Origin: a bacterium
Lineage (GTDB): Bacteria > Patescibacteriota > Patescibacteriia > UBA1558 > GWA2-36-10
Assembly (NCBI GenBank): GCA_018653315.1
Contig: JABIAL010000035.1
Coordinates: forward strand, 1-50,510
DNA length: 50,510 bases
Reading direction: 5' to 3'
Part shown: piece after piece, positions 18,923 to 29,757 of the stretch
Numbering within the stretch: the first letter of the stretch is position 1
Layout of the letters: every line of letters starts with the position of its first letter
Position numbers and translations under genes: made by a program
The notes under the pieces: generated by a model
The model's input: the letters and a program-made list of their open reading frames with translations, nothing else
Told to the model about the DNA's origin: nothing
Database searches by the model: none

Positions 18923-21898
18923 CTACCAATCTTTCAACCTAAATGTTAAATCATCTAATACTCTATCATACCAATATCTGACTGGTATGGTAACAATGTT
19001 TTGCCATTGAAAACCCAAAGATAAAAACGTATCTGCGTTTGGAATCCAGTATTCTATATTATCTTTAATATAGAATATTTGAGGATACTCTCCGTGTTTC
19101 AATATTTGACCTGTTGGATGAATATCTGAGGAGCTCAAATCATCACCTAAATCATAATATTGAAAATCTTCTTGGGGAAGATGTATTATTTTATTAAAAT
19201 CATAACCAAAGTCTTTGAAGATATTACCACTCTTTATCCATCTTAATGTTTTTGAGGGTTCTATTGCATAAACTTTATTGTTGTTAGCAAATTTGACTAG
19301 CCTACCTGGCTTGACTGTCAATCTACCTTCATAAGGATAATCGTTATTTAAAATTATTGAATCCACTACTTGTAATGAAGAGAAATCATTAAACCATGAT
19401 TTAAATGTTTTAAAGTTAGGGATATAATATCTTTGATTATTTTCATTTATATAATATACTCTAGGATCATTTAGTGCTTTTATGAGAGAATTTTGTATTC
19501 TAGTTATATCTACAATACTATTAGGCGTTGATGTAGCCTGATTTTCTTCTGTTTGACAAAGATAAGAACATCCATCACCACTGACAGTATTGCCATCATC
19601 ACATTGTTCACCTGATTCTATGATCGAGTTACCACAGACTGGGCCTGTTGGTGGTGGGCTTACTGGTTCTTCTTCCTCAGTCTGACAAGTGGATGAACAT
19701 CCATCACCACTGACAGTATTGCCATCATCACATTGTTCACCTGATTCTATGATGGAGTTACCACAGATAGGATCTTCTGGTGGTGGAGGGTTTACTGGAT
19801 CATCTTCTTCTGTTTGACAAAGATAAGAACAACCATCGCCACTGAAAGTATTACCATCATCGCATTGTTCACCTGATTCTATGATCGAGTTACCACATAC
19901 TGGATCTGTAGGAAACGGGTCTCCTTCATTAACAGTGCCATACAAATATTGTATTAATCTTTTTGAGTTTGCAGCATTTTCACGAGTTACAATGGACTCC
20001 TCATCAAGATCCTTGAATTCAGAAACAGTCCACGCCCCGTCTTCGTTTTGTTCATTGATTAGCTCAGCTATTGAATCAGATCTTGGAGACATTATTTGAG
20101 TTCCTAAATTATATATTCCATCAAATATATCCTGTTCTAGATATGTGCCATGTAATAATTCATACTCATATTCGTTTCCTGTGCGATGTTCATACATCTT
20201 TATTGCGTTTGTGCCCCACCAGGAAGCTGTTCCTGCTATTGAATTTGCATCATCTGGATTTTCAACTTCTGTTCCATCTGATGCTACAAACCAAGGAGAA
20301 TTATCTTCATGGTAAAAAAGTGCCCATGTATCTTCTCCGTATTCTCCAATGTCTAATTGAAAATCTACAATCCATTCATATCCTAGCGTTGCTGGTGCGA
20401 GATAACTTTCATCACCTGTGATTTTGTATGCTTTTGTTAAAATATCAATCGCGCGATGTGTAGCTATAAGACTTTTTGCAGGAACCTCAAAAGATCTGGC
20501 TTGTACAGGCTCCAAAGTTTCAGGATCATAGTTATTAAACCATGCTTCGCTATTATATATAGAACCTTTAGTGAACTTTGCAATTCTCATTGCTGCACGA
20601 TAATATGGATATCCTAAGTTATCATCAAAAGGATCCATATTTGGATCAAAATCTCCAGTAATAGTTTCGAAAACTTTATGCGCTTTTAATAGCGCATCAA
20701 AACTATACGTCATAATGCCATGATGATACGTGATTGTGTGCCTATAATAATCATCACTACGATATTCAAGAGATAAATAAGGATATTTTACTGGTACTCC
20801 ACCATTATCATACATTGATCTTAACAAATGGTTAAGCATTTTTTCATACCCTTCTAAATATCTTTCATCTCCAGTCATATAATACAGATTCAAAAGAATT
20901 TCTCCTGCAGTAGCTGACCTCCCTTTAGCAAAAGATGGCGATGTTATTAAGAATGGATCTATGTTTGCTTCTAAATATGGGTCATTATGAGAATTTCCTG
21001 AAGTACTTAAAGGATAAAACTGAGGATAAATACTTCCATCATTTAACCAATAACCTTTTGCAAATCCTCCTCTTCCTTCAGACCACCAATCACTATTATA
21101 AATTGTTTCATCCAATAAATCATTTGGATCTAAATCACTCCCATCAGCTTGGCCTGCTAGTAATAATTCACCATAACGAATTGCAGGAATTAATATTGAT
21201 CTATCCCCTGATAACAAATATGAAAACACAAAAACATTGCTAATGTGATTTGAATCAATGATCCCGATAAATCCTGGTTGTACAATATCAATCCAAAAAA
21301 AGTTATTTCCACTTTCAAGCCCATATGCAGTTGGCCAGCCAACATGAATATCATTTGCATCTCCTGAATCTGCAAGTTCTGCCATTTTTTGCATTGATTT
21401 TTTTAGTGCTATAAGTGATGCTTGTTTTAGTTCTACATTATCTCCTGATTTTAGTATATATCCTGTTGGCTCAATTAATCTTTCAAGTACAGCAAAGAAA
21501 AAATGAGATTCAAAATAATAACTTCCTATATCAATTCGTACCTTAATTTTTTCAATTCCGCGAAATTCAGCGTCTGCGAGAGAAAAACTTAATACGCCTG
21601 AATTTTCGCTAACAGCAATGTTTTCATTTCCTGAAATGATAATTAGTGCTTCAGAAATATCATATTCTTCACTAATATATTCTGCGAGATTAAGCGTTGA
21701 AAATTGTTCGCCATAAACATAAACAAAATCTGGAAATTTTTCATGTAGTACACTGTCTGGATCAATACTTGTAAGAGCTACTCCATACATAGGACCATAG
21801 CTAAACCAAATATTAAAAATAGACAAAACAAAAATGGCGAATATACTGACAATCATTCTATTCTTAAGTCTGTCTTCAATGAAATTAAAGTGTTTCAT
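18923..21898 (-). CDS. Large exported protein: N-terminal TM anchor, alpha-toroid (glycoside hydrolase/lyase-like) region, three DUF4215 Cys-rich repeats, C-terminal surface repeats
   Basis: CGNSIIESGEQCDDGNTVSGDGCSxxCQTEE x3; one N-terminal TM; helical W/Y-rich region. Confidence 0.75.
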   Translation of the reverse strand: MKHFNFIEDRLKNRMIVSIFAIFVLSIFNIWFSYGPMYGVALTSIDPDSVLHEKFPDFVYVYGEQFSTLNLAEYISEEYDISEALIIISGNENIAVSENSGVLSFSLADAEFRGIEKIKVRIDIGSYYFESHFFFAVLERLIEPTGYILKSGDNVELKQASLIALKKSMQKMAELADSGDANDIHVGWPTAYGLESGNNFFWIDIVQPGFIGIIDSNHISNVFVFSYLLSGDRSILIPAIRYGELLLAGQADGSDLDPNDLLDETIYNSDWWSEGRGGFAKGYWLNDGSIYPQFYPLSTSGNSHNDPYLEANIDPFLITSPSFAKGRSATAGEILLNLYYMTGDERYLEGYEKMLNHLLRSMYDNGGVPVKYPYLSLEYRSDDYYRHTITYHHGIMTYSFDALLKAHKVFETITGDFDPNMDPFDDNLGYPYYRAAMRIAKFTKGSIYNSEAWFNNYDPETLEPVQARSFEVPAKSLIATHRAIDILTKAYKITGDESYLAPATLGYEWIVDFQLDIGEYGEDTWALFYHEDNSPWFVASDGTEVENPDDANSIAGTASWWGTNAIKMYEHRTGNEYEYELLHGTYLEQDIFDGIYNLGTQIMSPRSDSIAELINEQNEDGAWTVSEFKDLDEESIVTRENAANSKRLIQYLYGTVNEGDPFPTDPVCGNSIIESGEQCDDGNTFSGDGCSYLCQTEEDDPVNPPPPEDPICGNSIIESGEQCDDGNTVSGDGCSSTCQTEEEEPVSPPPTGPVCGNSIIESGEQCDDGNTVSGDGCSYLCQTEENQATSTPNSIVDITRIQNSLIKALNDPRVYYINENNQRYYIPNFKTFKSWFNDFSSLQVVDSIILNNDYPYEGRLTVKPGRLVKFANNNKVYAIEPSKTLRWIKSGNIFKDFGYDFNKIIHLPQEDFQYYDLGDDLSSSDIHPTGQILKHGEYPQIFYIKDNIEYWIPNADTFLSLGFQWQNIVTIPVRYWYDRVLDDLTFRLKDW
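19551..19906. repeat. Three near-identical coding repeats (~95 bp, period ~130 bp)
   Basis: GTYTGACAA..ACCATCACCACTGACAGTATTGCCATCATCACATTGTTCACCTGATTCTATGATCGAGTTACCACA at 19551, 19680, 19812. Confidence 0.85.
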
Positions 21899-21956
21899 AA
21901 TTACCTGTTTATTTTACCACTTTGTCTCTATTAAAAAAAGAGCCCTGTTGGGCTCT

Positions 21957-24020
21957 TTACCAATCTTCAACATCTGGTAAAAATGATCCTGACTTGGTAC
22001 TTCTTCTAGTTTGCGGTTTATCTTCATCCCAAAAATCACCAGTTGAATCATCCAAAGAATAACCAATATCTTCATCTTGATAAGTAGCAGATTTTGCTAA
22101 ATGATTAAAATTTAAAAACTTACTATCTAAGACCGACAAAAACTGACTAGGCTTCAAGCTCTGGTAACCATTATACTTAAACTCTGACAAAGGATAACTA
22201 AGATACAAATGACGTTTAGCTCGAGTAATAGCCACATAGAATAAACGCCTTTCCTCTTCCTGTTCTGCCTCAGATACAGCTAATGGATGTGGTAAAGATT
22301 TATCGGTTAAATTCATCACAAAAACACCAGTCCACTCCAAACCTTTGGCTTGATGAATAGTGCTTAGTATTACCCCTAACTTCTCTTGTTCAGTATTAGC
22401 ATCAGTTTGGACTTGAAAATTTTCCTGCAGACTAACCTCATTTAAAAATTCCGTCAGATCATGGTAACGAGAAGCAAAAATAGCGAACTGCTCTAAATCA
22501 TCTTGTCGTTGACGATAATCGGCATACTGTCGTGTTAAATGATCTTTATAATCCTCCAATAAAATTCTAATCAAATCTGCTGGACCAGCTTTTATCTCTG
22601 GGATAATCTTAGCAATAGTTTTAGAGGTTTGTTGCCAACCTTCCAAGGCTGCTCTGGATATTCTTAATTCTAATTTATCAAAATTTTTCAAGTCTTCTAA
22701 GCCAGCAATTTCTCTGTATATTTTTTGAACCGTAGCTGGGCCAATACCTGGATATAGTTTAAGAATTCTAGACCAAGAAACCTCATCTTTGTGATTAGCT
22801 ACAATTCTAAGCCAAGCAATAATATCTTTAATGTGAGCTCGTTCAAAAAACTTCAAACCACCGCGCATCTGATAAACAATTCCTCGTTTATTAAGTTCCA
22901 TTTCTAAATTTTGAGAATTATGTGCCGCCCTAAATAAAACTACGATCTCAGTTGGTTCCACGCCATCAGCTAACATTCCTTCTATCCGATCGGTAATCCA
23001 ATGAGCCTCATCTACACTACTATGATGAGCTACTAGTTCTGGTTTTATAAATTGTGGATTAATTGACTCTAAATTTTTCTCAAACTGATTAACATTATCG
23101 GCAATAACTATATTAGCTAAAGCAATGATTTCAGGCGTAGAACGATAATTAGTTTCCAGCTTATAAGTTTTAGTTTTAGTAAACACTTTTGGAAAATCCA
23201 AAATATTTTTGATGTCTGCTGCTCGAAAAGAATAAATACTTTGAGCATCATCTCCGACTACCAAGATATTTTCATGCTCCTTAGCTAGATTATATACAAA
23301 CTGAGCTTGCAAGGTATTTGTATCTTGATACTCATCTACTAAAATATATTCCCACTTCTTAGACAACATTTTACCAGCCTCTGGATGCTCAGATAATATT
23401 TTTCCGTATAGCAATAAATCATCAAAATCTAAATTATTACTAGCTTGTTTTCTTTTTTTGTACTCCGCAGCAATTTTTTCAAAAATTTCTAACAATGGCA
23501 ACCATTCAGGAAATTTTCTTTCTAAACTTTTTGCTAAAACAACATTAGAGTTAATAGCAAAGCTAATGGTCTCTCGTAAAATATTAACTGATGGTCGACG
23601 ACCTTGAGGTAATACAGATAAAAAACTTTTAGCGATGTCTTTCAGTAAACTCTTACTATCTTCAGCATCCAAAATAGTAAAATTTTTCTGTACTCCAAGG
23701 TAATGACCATAAATACGCAGCAGGCGATTATTTATACTATGAAAAGTACCACCCCAAACCGGCAATTTTTGATCCGGCTGCAAAGCTAAAATATTCCGCA
23801 CCCTTTCCTTCATTTCATTAGCAGCTTTATTAGTAAAAGTTAACAATAAAATTTTATCAGGCGACACACCTTGATCAATTAGCCAGGCCACCCGATAAAC
23901 TAAGGTGCGAGTTTTACCAGATCCGGCCCCTGCTAAAATCAAATGCGGCCCCTGCCCGGCAGTGACCACTTTGTGTTGCTCTTTATTTAATTCTTTTTCA
24001 AAATCAATCTTTCTCATCAT
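21957..24020 (-). CDS. UvrD/PcrA-type superfamily 1 DNA helicase
   Basis: LNKEQHKVVTAGQGPHLILAGAGSGKTRTL; VDEYQDTN; VVGDDAQSIYSFR; TIHQAKGLEW; YVAITRAK. Confidence 0.96.
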   Translation of the reverse strand: MMRKIDFEKELNKEQHKVVTAGQGPHLILAGAGSGKTRTLVYRVAWLIDQGVSPDKILLLTFTNKAANEMKERVRNILALQPDQKLPVWGGTFHSINNRLLRIYGHYLGVQKNFTILDAEDSKSLLKDIAKSFLSVLPQGRRPSVNILRETISFAINSNVVLAKSLERKFPEWLPLLEIFEKIAAEYKKRKQASNNLDFDDLLLYGKILSEHPEAGKMLSKKWEYILVDEYQDTNTLQAQFVYNLAKEHENILVVGDDAQSIYSFRAADIKNILDFPKVFTKTKTYKLETNYRSTPEIIALANIVIADNVNQFEKNLESINPQFIKPELVAHHSSVDEAHWITDRIEGMLADGVEPTEIVVLFRAAHNSQNLEMELNKRGIVYQMRGGLKFFERAHIKDIIAWLRIVANHKDEVSWSRILKLYPGIGPATVQKIYREIAGLEDLKNFDKLELRISRAALEGWQQTSKTIAKIIPEIKAGPADLIRILLEDYKDHLTRQYADYRQRQDDLEQFAIFASRYHDLTEFLNEVSLQENFQVQTDANTEQEKLGVILSTIHQAKGLEWTGVFVMNLTDKSLPHPLAVSEAEQEEERRLFYVAITRAKRHLYLSYPLSEFKYNGYQSLKPSQFLSVLDSKFLNFNHLAKSATYQDEDIGYSLDDSTGDFWDEDKPQTRRSTKSGSFLPDVEDW

Positions 24021-24127
24021 TGTGCTATATCAATAGTACACGTATTATAGCGTAAACTTCTGGGCTTGGCTAATTTTGTAAAATTAAGCTAGAATAAAAG
24101 AAAGTTCATTGAATTCTGGAGGGAAAC

Positions 24128-24355
24128 ATGAAAAATCTCACTTGGTTATTCTACTGGCGCATGCTGCCTGGAAAAAAACTACTAATAGCAACCATCTTAA
24201 TAAATATTATAACCAAGCTTTTACCAGCGGATTCCTTTGACTGGATAATATTACAGTGCTTTCTTTTCTTGCCCCTCTGTTGGCTGATGATGATTATTAC
24301 AATTATCCATATTACTTGGAAATTATACCGCCGACGCAAGATCCCTCGTCTTTGA
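24128..24355 (+). CDS. Small membrane protein, hypothetical
   Basis: SD GGAGGG 5-7 nt before ATG; TM helices; terminator at stop codon. Confidence 0.6.
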   Translation: MKNLTWLFYWRMLPGKKLLIATILINIITKLLPADSFDWIILQCFLFLPLCWLMMIITIIHITWKLYRRRKIPRL

Positions 24356-24373
24356 CAAGGGATCTATTTTTAT
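24338..24373 (+). terminator. Intrinsic terminator overlapping the stop of the small ORF
   Basis: AAGATCCCTcgtctttgacAAGGGATCTATTTTTAT. Confidence 0.75.
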
Positions 24374-24401
24374 GCTTTAATTTGATAGTATTAAATAAAT
24401 T

Positions 24402-25463
24402 ATGTCATTTTCTTTAGGAATTGTCGGCTTGCCAAATGTTGGTAAATCAACCTTATTTCAAGCTTTGACTAAAAACAAAGTAGAGGCAGCAAATTATCCA
24501 TTTTGTACTATTGATCCAAATGTTGGCATAGTTGCTGTACCGGATGCTAGATTAGATAAACTAGCTAAGCTTTCTAATTCTCAAAAAATAATCCCTACTG
24601 TCATAGAATTCGTCGATATCGCTGGTCTAGTCAAAGGCGCATCTGAAGGCGAAGGCCTAGGTAATAAATTTTTATCCCACATTAGAGAAGTCGATGCTAT
24701 CGTCCAGGTTATTCGTTATTTTAAAAATGATGATGTTATCCATGTTAATGGTAAAATAGATCCTGAAGATGACAAACAAGTGATTGATCTAGAATTAATC
24801 TTAGCCGACCTAGAAACAGTCACCAAGCACCTGACTAAAACCATAAGTAAAATGAAAGGTGCTTATGAAAAAGAATTAAACAAAGAAAAAGCAGTGGCAG
24901 AAAAAGCAAAAAAATTATTAGAAGATAATAAATTGTTAAATATTGAAACTTGGACAGACGAAGAATTCAAAATTTTGAAAATGCTAAACCTGTTAACAAT
25001 AAAACCAATTATCTATCTTTATAATATTTCAGAAGATGACTTGGGCAAAGATTTAAAACTACCTGACAATATCATTGCTATTTGCGCTAAACTAGAATCA
25101 GAAATAGCCGAATTAAGTGAACAAGAAGCAAAGGATTACCTCAAAGAATTAGGCGTAGCTAAAAGTGGGTTAGATAATCTAATTACTGCTAGTTATAAAT
25201 TATTAAATTTGATCACTTTTTTAACTACTGGGCCAGAAGAAACTAAAGCTTGGACCATTACACGTGACACTAAGGCTCCTCAGGCTGCTGGCGTTATTCA
25301 TACCGATTTTGAACAAGGTTTTATCAGAGCCGAGGTTATTAATTGGCAAATCTTATTAGATGATGGCGGCTGGAATAAAGGAAAAGATCATGGTCATATG
25401 CGCATGGAAGGAAAAGAATACCTAATGCAAGATGGAGACACTGTGCATTTTCATTTCAATTAA
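24402..25463 (+). CDS. ychF: Ribosome-binding ATPase YchF
   Basis: [41 protein letters not shown]-terminal [21 protein letters not shown]. Confidence 0.97.
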   Translation: MSFSLGIVGLPNVGKSTLFQALTKNKVEAANYPFCTIDPNVGIVAVPDARLDKLAKLSNSQKIIPTVIEFVDIAGLVKGASEGEGLGNKFLSHIREVDAIVQVIRYFKNDDVIHVNGKIDPEDDKQVIDLELILADLETVTKHLTKTISKMKGAYEKELNKEKAVAEKAKKLLEDNKLLNIETWTDEEFKILKMLNLLTIKPIIYLYNISEDDLGKDLKLPDNIIAICAKLESEIAELSEQEAKDYLKELGVAKSGLDNLITASYKLLNLITFLTTGPEETKAWTITRDTKAPQAAGVIHTDFEQGFIRAEVINWQILLDDGGWNKGKDHGHMRMEGKEYLMQDGDTVHFHFN

Positions 25464-25490
25464 AAAATAAGCTAAAAAGCTTAATCTAAC

Positions 25491-25518
25491 TTGACAAATC
25501 ACTCAGATGTGCTATAAT
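25491..25518 (+). promoter_or_regulatory. Strong consensus promoter of an orphan RNA
   Basis: TTGACA (25491-25496) - 16 nt - TATAAT (25513-25518), with TGc extended -10. Confidence 0.8.
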
Positions 25519-25524
25519 ACAGAT

Positions 25525-25710
25525 AGTAATGGTTCATTTAACTATTTTCTATAGCTAATAAGCACAACTAACAAGCACTACATTGTAAAAAAGTGCAAAA
25601 AATCATAATAAGTTGGCTATTAACAAAATAGAAAATAAAAGTACAATTAAAACTCCGAAACATGGAAGTTCGGACCTTGCTTAGGGCTTATGCGAGGTCC
25701 TTTTTTTATT
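25525..25710 (+). ncRNA. Putative structured small RNA (6S-like architecture, identity unproven)
   Basis: Promoter and terminator without an ORF; nested pairings TATTTTCTAT/ATAGAAAATA, TAATA/TATTA, CAAC/GTTG and apical GCACT/AGTGC. Confidence 0.6.
25672..25707 (+). terminator. Intrinsic terminator of the orphan RNA
   Basis: GGACCTTGC ttagggcttat GCGAGGTCC TTTTTTT. Confidence 0.85.
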
Positions 25711-25726
25711 CAATTTTTTTATAAAC

Positions 25727-26752
25727 TTACCTAATAAACATCGCATCACCAAAAGAAAAGAAGCGATATCTTTTTTCAACTGCCTGACTATAAGCTGTCA
25801 TGATATTTTCTCGGCCGGCTAAAGCTGAAACCATAAATAATAATGAACTTTTTGGTAAATGAAAATTAGTAATCAATTGATCAATAAATTTATATTTATA
25901 GCCAGGATAAATATAAATATTCACCCATTTATCTCCATGCTCTAAAATATTTTTTTCTGTCGCAAAAGATTCTAATGTTCTTGCAGCTGTTGTACCAACA
26001 GCAATAATGTTTTTTCTTTGCTGTTTTAATTTATTTAATTTTTCGGCTGTAGTTTTTGAGATACTAGCCCACTCACTATGAATCTGATGCTCTTCGATGT
26101 CATCTACCTCTACTGGAGCAAAAGTTCCTAGACCAACATGTAAAGTAACGGTCAAGATTTCTACACCTTTAGCTTTTATTTTCTCTAAAAGCTCTGGTGT
26201 AAAATGAAGACCAGCTGTAGGAGCAGCTACTGAACCTTTATTTTTTGCAAAGACTGTTTGATAGTCTTTTTTTATTTGCTCGCTGTCCTCTGTTTTGATA
26301 TATGGGGGCAGAGGAGTGCTACCAATTTCTTCTACGCATATCGAAAACTCTTCGTCAGCCAAATTAAATTTTACTTTTTTTGTTTTGCCGTTTATATTTT
26401 CTATAATCTGTCCTGACAAATCTTGTTCAAAATAAATTTTGTCATTTATTTTTAAACCCCGTCCACCAATCATACACTCCCAAGTGTGTTTATTAATTTT
26501 CTGAGTTAAAAAAACTTCGACTTGGCCACCAGTCTTTTTCTTGCCCTGTAATCTAGCTGGGAAAACTTTCGTTTCATTTAAAACTAAAACATCGTCTTTG
26601 TTTAAAAGCTCCGGTAAATTATAAAAATACTTATCTTCATTTTCTCCCGTATTTTTATCCAAAACTAAAAGCCGTGAGTGATCACGGGGTGAAGCTGGCT
26701 TCTGAGCAATAAGCTCTTTTGGTAAATTGTAATCAAACAAGTCTATTTTCAT
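25727..26752 (-). CDS. queA: S-adenosylmethionine:tRNA ribosyltransferase-isomerase
   Basis: FDYNLPKELIAQKPASPRDHSRLLVL; GSVAAPTAGLHFT; LHVGLGTFAPV; TNFHLPKSSLLFMVSA. Confidence 0.97.
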   Translation of the reverse strand: MKIDLFDYNLPKELIAQKPASPRDHSRLLVLDKNTGENEDKYFYNLPELLNKDDVLVLNETKVFPARLQGKKKTGGQVEVFLTQKINKHTWECMIGGRGLKINDKIYFEQDLSGQIIENINGKTKKVKFNLADEEFSICVEEIGSTPLPPYIKTEDSEQIKKDYQTVFAKNKGSVAAPTAGLHFTPELLEKIKAKGVEILTVTLHVGLGTFAPVEVDDIEEHQIHSEWASISKTTAEKLNKLKQQRKNIIAVGTTAARTLESFATEKNILEHGDKWVNIYIYPGYKYKFIDQLITNFHLPKSSLLFMVSALAGRENIMTAYSQAVEKRYRFFSFGDAMFIR

Positions 26753-27306
26753 AATTTAGCTTTTAAATCTCTGTTTCTTTTAGAAAATAAACAACCACAA
26801 TAATCTTGACGATAAAATCCTTCTTCTTCGCTAAGTTTACAAGCTATTTTAAAACCTTCGTTTTTCTTCCAGTCTCGATCTAGAAAATCTATTTTAAATT
26901 TATCAGCTATTCTCTGACCAATTAAACTAATCTGCTTAGCGTTTTTGTGAGGACTGATAGTCAAAACCGTAGCAAAAGCATCATAACTCTCATCTTTAGC
27001 TTTACGGGCAGTTTCTCCTAAACGAATATCAAAACAAACATCACAACGCTTTCCTTTTTCTGGTTCTTTTTCTAAACCTCTAGTTTTTTGAATCCAATTA
27101 AAAGTATCATAAGGTCCTTCGATAAATTCCAGCTTTAATTTTTCAGCATAACCCTTCATCTCATCGCGTCTCTGAATGTATTCTGCTCGAGGATGAATAT
27201 TGGGATCATAAAAATAAACAGTTACTTGCCACTCGGACATTAACTGCTGTAAAACATATATTGAACATGGTGCACAACAAGAGTGCAATAACAATTTCTT
27301 TTTCAT
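26749..27306 (-). CDS. queH: Epoxyqueuosine reductase QueH
   Basis: LLHSCCAPCS; RCDVCFDIRLGETA; TVLTISPHKN; DYCGCLFS. Confidence 0.93.
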   Translation of the reverse strand: MKKKLLLHSCCAPCSIYVLQQLMSEWQVTVYFYDPNIHPRAEYIQRRDEMKGYAEKLKLEFIEGPYDTFNWIQKTRGLEKEPEKGKRCDVCFDIRLGETARKAKDESYDAFATVLTISPHKNAKQISLIGQRIADKFKIDFLDRDWKKNEGFKIACKLSEEEGFYRQDYCGCLFSKRNRDLKAKL

Positions 27307-28610
27307 AAATCAGATAAAACCTTTATTGGCGCTAGATAAATATCAGTATAAGAAGTAGGAGCATTTAAAGGTATGATTCCTCTAGCATAAGCTATCATAA
27401 GTAAACCATTTAAAACAAGCCCTGTAAATACCAGTCCAATAATAACTATTTTTATATATTTCTTTTGATTTAGGTATTTAAATAAAAATGCAAACCCTAA
27501 AATAAAGACAAATAAAGAACCGGCCATGCGTCTAGCACCAAAAGATCCACCACCATACCAATCAGATAGGCCAGAATTTATATAAGTCTGCAAACACAAA
27601 GCTAGGATTAGTAAAATAACTAGATATTTGTATTTTTTCAATGCATAAAACAATCCAATAATGGCCAAAATCAACAATGGATGAATGATAAACATGCCAT
27701 GATAACTAGAAAAAAGAAACTGCCAGATATGCGGGTGAGTAAGATCAAAAAAAGATGCTCCTTGCGGTACAGCGATCCATGCTCCATAAAGGTGCTTCCA
27801 CATCAACAGCTGTGGCAAGGCAATAAGAAAAAAGAAACTGATAAAAATACTTGCTGATAATAAATATTTATGCCAATTTTTCAATAGCCATAATTTATAA
27901 ACTACAATGCCTATTGGTATCACGCCAAATAAAACATCTTGCCAACGAACTAAAAATACTAAACCCAGAGCTAAGGCTGAAAAAGTTAAATATTTATAAT
28001 TAATCTTTGGACTTTTGTATAACTTAATTGAATAATAAAAAAGTAATGCTAGTGAAAAAACTGTTAGCCCGTGCGACATGCTTGGCTCATAGATCAAATA
28101 AAAAGGAATCGGTGATATAGCAGTAGCAATCAAAGCGCCCCACCAAACATACTTTTTATCAACTAATTTTTTTAGAGTTTTAAATATTAAGGCAATGCCA
28201 AATAAAAAATAAAACCAGGTGCCTAAGGCAATTGCTATTTGAAATGGTAAATTATATCCTGAAATGGCATAAGGATCCTCAAAGTGCCAAATAGTACTAA
28301 TAAATTTTGCCAATAAAATAAACGGACTCCATAAAATAGCAGACCCAATGGCAAAAGGATTACCAGTTTTACCAGTATCTGTCTGCCAGCCTACTGTGGT
28401 GTTATGATTATATAATTCATCAAATAAAGAAAACTCATTGTGCAAATCAAAATTGCCATCAAAGATCAAAGACCTGGCATAACTATAATAACCAAAACCA
28501 TCTCCACCAATCTGCCATGACGGTCTTAAAATAGCCACTGATATAATCAGGGCTAAAATCAAAACTATTAATAAAGTGAATATGTTATATTGTGTCTTTA
28601 TCTTAAACAT
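27303..28610 (-). CDS. Multi-TM membrane protein, possible GT-C-like glycosyltransferase
   Basis: About 10 TM helices; early GDGFGYYSYARSLIFDGN acidic loop; overlaps queH by 4 nt. Confidence 0.6.
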   Translation of the reverse strand: MFKIKTQYNIFTLLIVLILALIISVAILRPSWQIGGDGFGYYSYARSLIFDGNFDLHNEFSLFDELYNHNTTVGWQTDTGKTGNPFAIGSAILWSPFILLAKFISTIWHFEDPYAISGYNLPFQIAIALGTWFYFLFGIALIFKTLKKLVDKKYVWWGALIATAISPIPFYLIYEPSMSHGLTVFSLALLFYYSIKLYKSPKINYKYLTFSALALGLVFLVRWQDVLFGVIPIGIVVYKLWLLKNWHKYLLSASIFISFFFLIALPQLLMWKHLYGAWIAVPQGASFFDLTHPHIWQFLFSSYHGMFIIHPLLILAIIGLFYALKKYKYLVILLILALCLQTYINSGLSDWYGGGSFGARRMAGSLFVFILGFAFLFKYLNQKKYIKIVIIGLVFTGLVLNGLLMIAYARGIIPLNAPTSYTDIYLAPIKVLSDL

Positions 28611-28615
28611 TCATC

Positions 28616-29668
28616 TTAAAATAATTTGCTATCTTCTGGAATTTCTAAACCTAAATACTGATAAGCCTTATCGGTTACCACTCGCCCTTTCGATGTTCTA
28701 GCTAATAATCCCAACTGCATTAAATATGGCTCAACTATTTCCTCAATAGTGCCAACCTCTTCTTGTAAAGCAGCTGCAATTGTATTAGCTCCCACTGGAC
28801 CACCTTTATAATGCTCGATAATTACTTTTAATAATTTTCTATCCAGGTCATCAAGTCCGTGCTTGTCTATCGACATTAAATCCAAAGCATCATGAGCAGT
28901 CGAAATAGAAACATCTCCGTCTGCTTTTACTTGAGCATAGTCACGCACTCGTTTCAAAATACGATTAGCAATACGCGGCGTGCCTCGACTACGACCAGCT
29001 ACTTCAGTCACAGCATCTTCAGCGATATTAGTGGTCAAAATATCTGCTGATCGTTTTACAATTGTATTTAATTCATTTTGATTATAAAAATCTAAACGGA
29101 AAGTAACCCCAAAACGATCTCGCAAAGGCGAAGAAATAAGATTATATCTAGTGGTAGCGCCAATGATAGTAAACTTTGGTAAATCTAAACGTAAAATTTG
29201 AGCTGATGGACCTTTTCCTAAAATAATATCCAAAGCAAAGTCTTCCATAGCTGGATATAGTATTTCTTCTATTATTTTTGGTAGACGATGAATCTCATCA
29301 ATAAACAAAATATCACCTTCTTGAAGGTTTGTAATTAAAGCTGCTAAGTCTCCAGCTTTTGAAATAGCTGGACCAGCTGTAATTTTGATCCCCACTCCCA
29401 TTTCTTTGGCGATAATATGAGCCAAAGTTGTTTTACCTAATCCTGGAGGACCAAATAATAAAACATGGTCCATGGGTTCACCACGACCTTTGGCTGCTTG
29501 TAAAACAATATCTAGATTAGCTTTTACTTGCTCCTGTCCAATATAATCAGCTAAAGCTTGGGGACGCAAAGTCAGGTCCCAAGTTTTATCTTGTTTTTGT
29601 TCGCTGGCAGAGATCACCCTGTCTTCTTTAGATGGTGATTGTGAATTTTCTAGTGGTTTTTCTGACAT
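28616..29668 (-). CDS. ruvB: Holliday junction branch migration helicase RuvB
   Basis: [68 protein letters not shown]. Confidence 0.97.
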   Translation of the reverse strand: MSEKPLENSQSPSKEDRVISASEQKQDKTWDLTLRPQALADYIGQEQVKANLDIVLQAAKGRGEPMDHVLLFGPPGLGKTTLAHIIAKEMGVGIKITAGPAISKAGDLAALITNLQEGDILFIDEIHRLPKIIEEILYPAMEDFALDIILGKGPSAQILRLDLPKFTIIGATTRYNLISSPLRDRFGVTFRLDFYNQNELNTIVKRSADILTTNIAEDAVTEVAGRSRGTPRIANRILKRVRDYAQVKADGDVSISTAHDALDLMSIDKHGLDDLDRKLLKVIIEHYKGGPVGANTIAAALQEEVGTIEEIVEPYLMQLGLLARTSKGRVVTDKAYQYLGLEIPEDSKLF

Positions 29669-29757
29669 AAAATTATAAGTATCTGTAAGAAAAGATTATC
29701 ATGAGCGAGGGCTTTTTACAAGTTTGAACTAATTCACTTGCAATACTATTTTTTAAT

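Noticed and set aside
19551-19906. Regularly spaced repeats, possible CRISPR array
   Set aside because: Repeats are in frame within the 991-aa ORF and encode the DUF4215 Cys-rich motif; spacers are coding and few, with no cas genes nearby.
20071-21243. Antisense ORFs of 116 and 102 aa inside the large exported protein
   Set aside because: H/L-rich translation typical of antisense frames of a well-supported coding sequence; no SD or family features.
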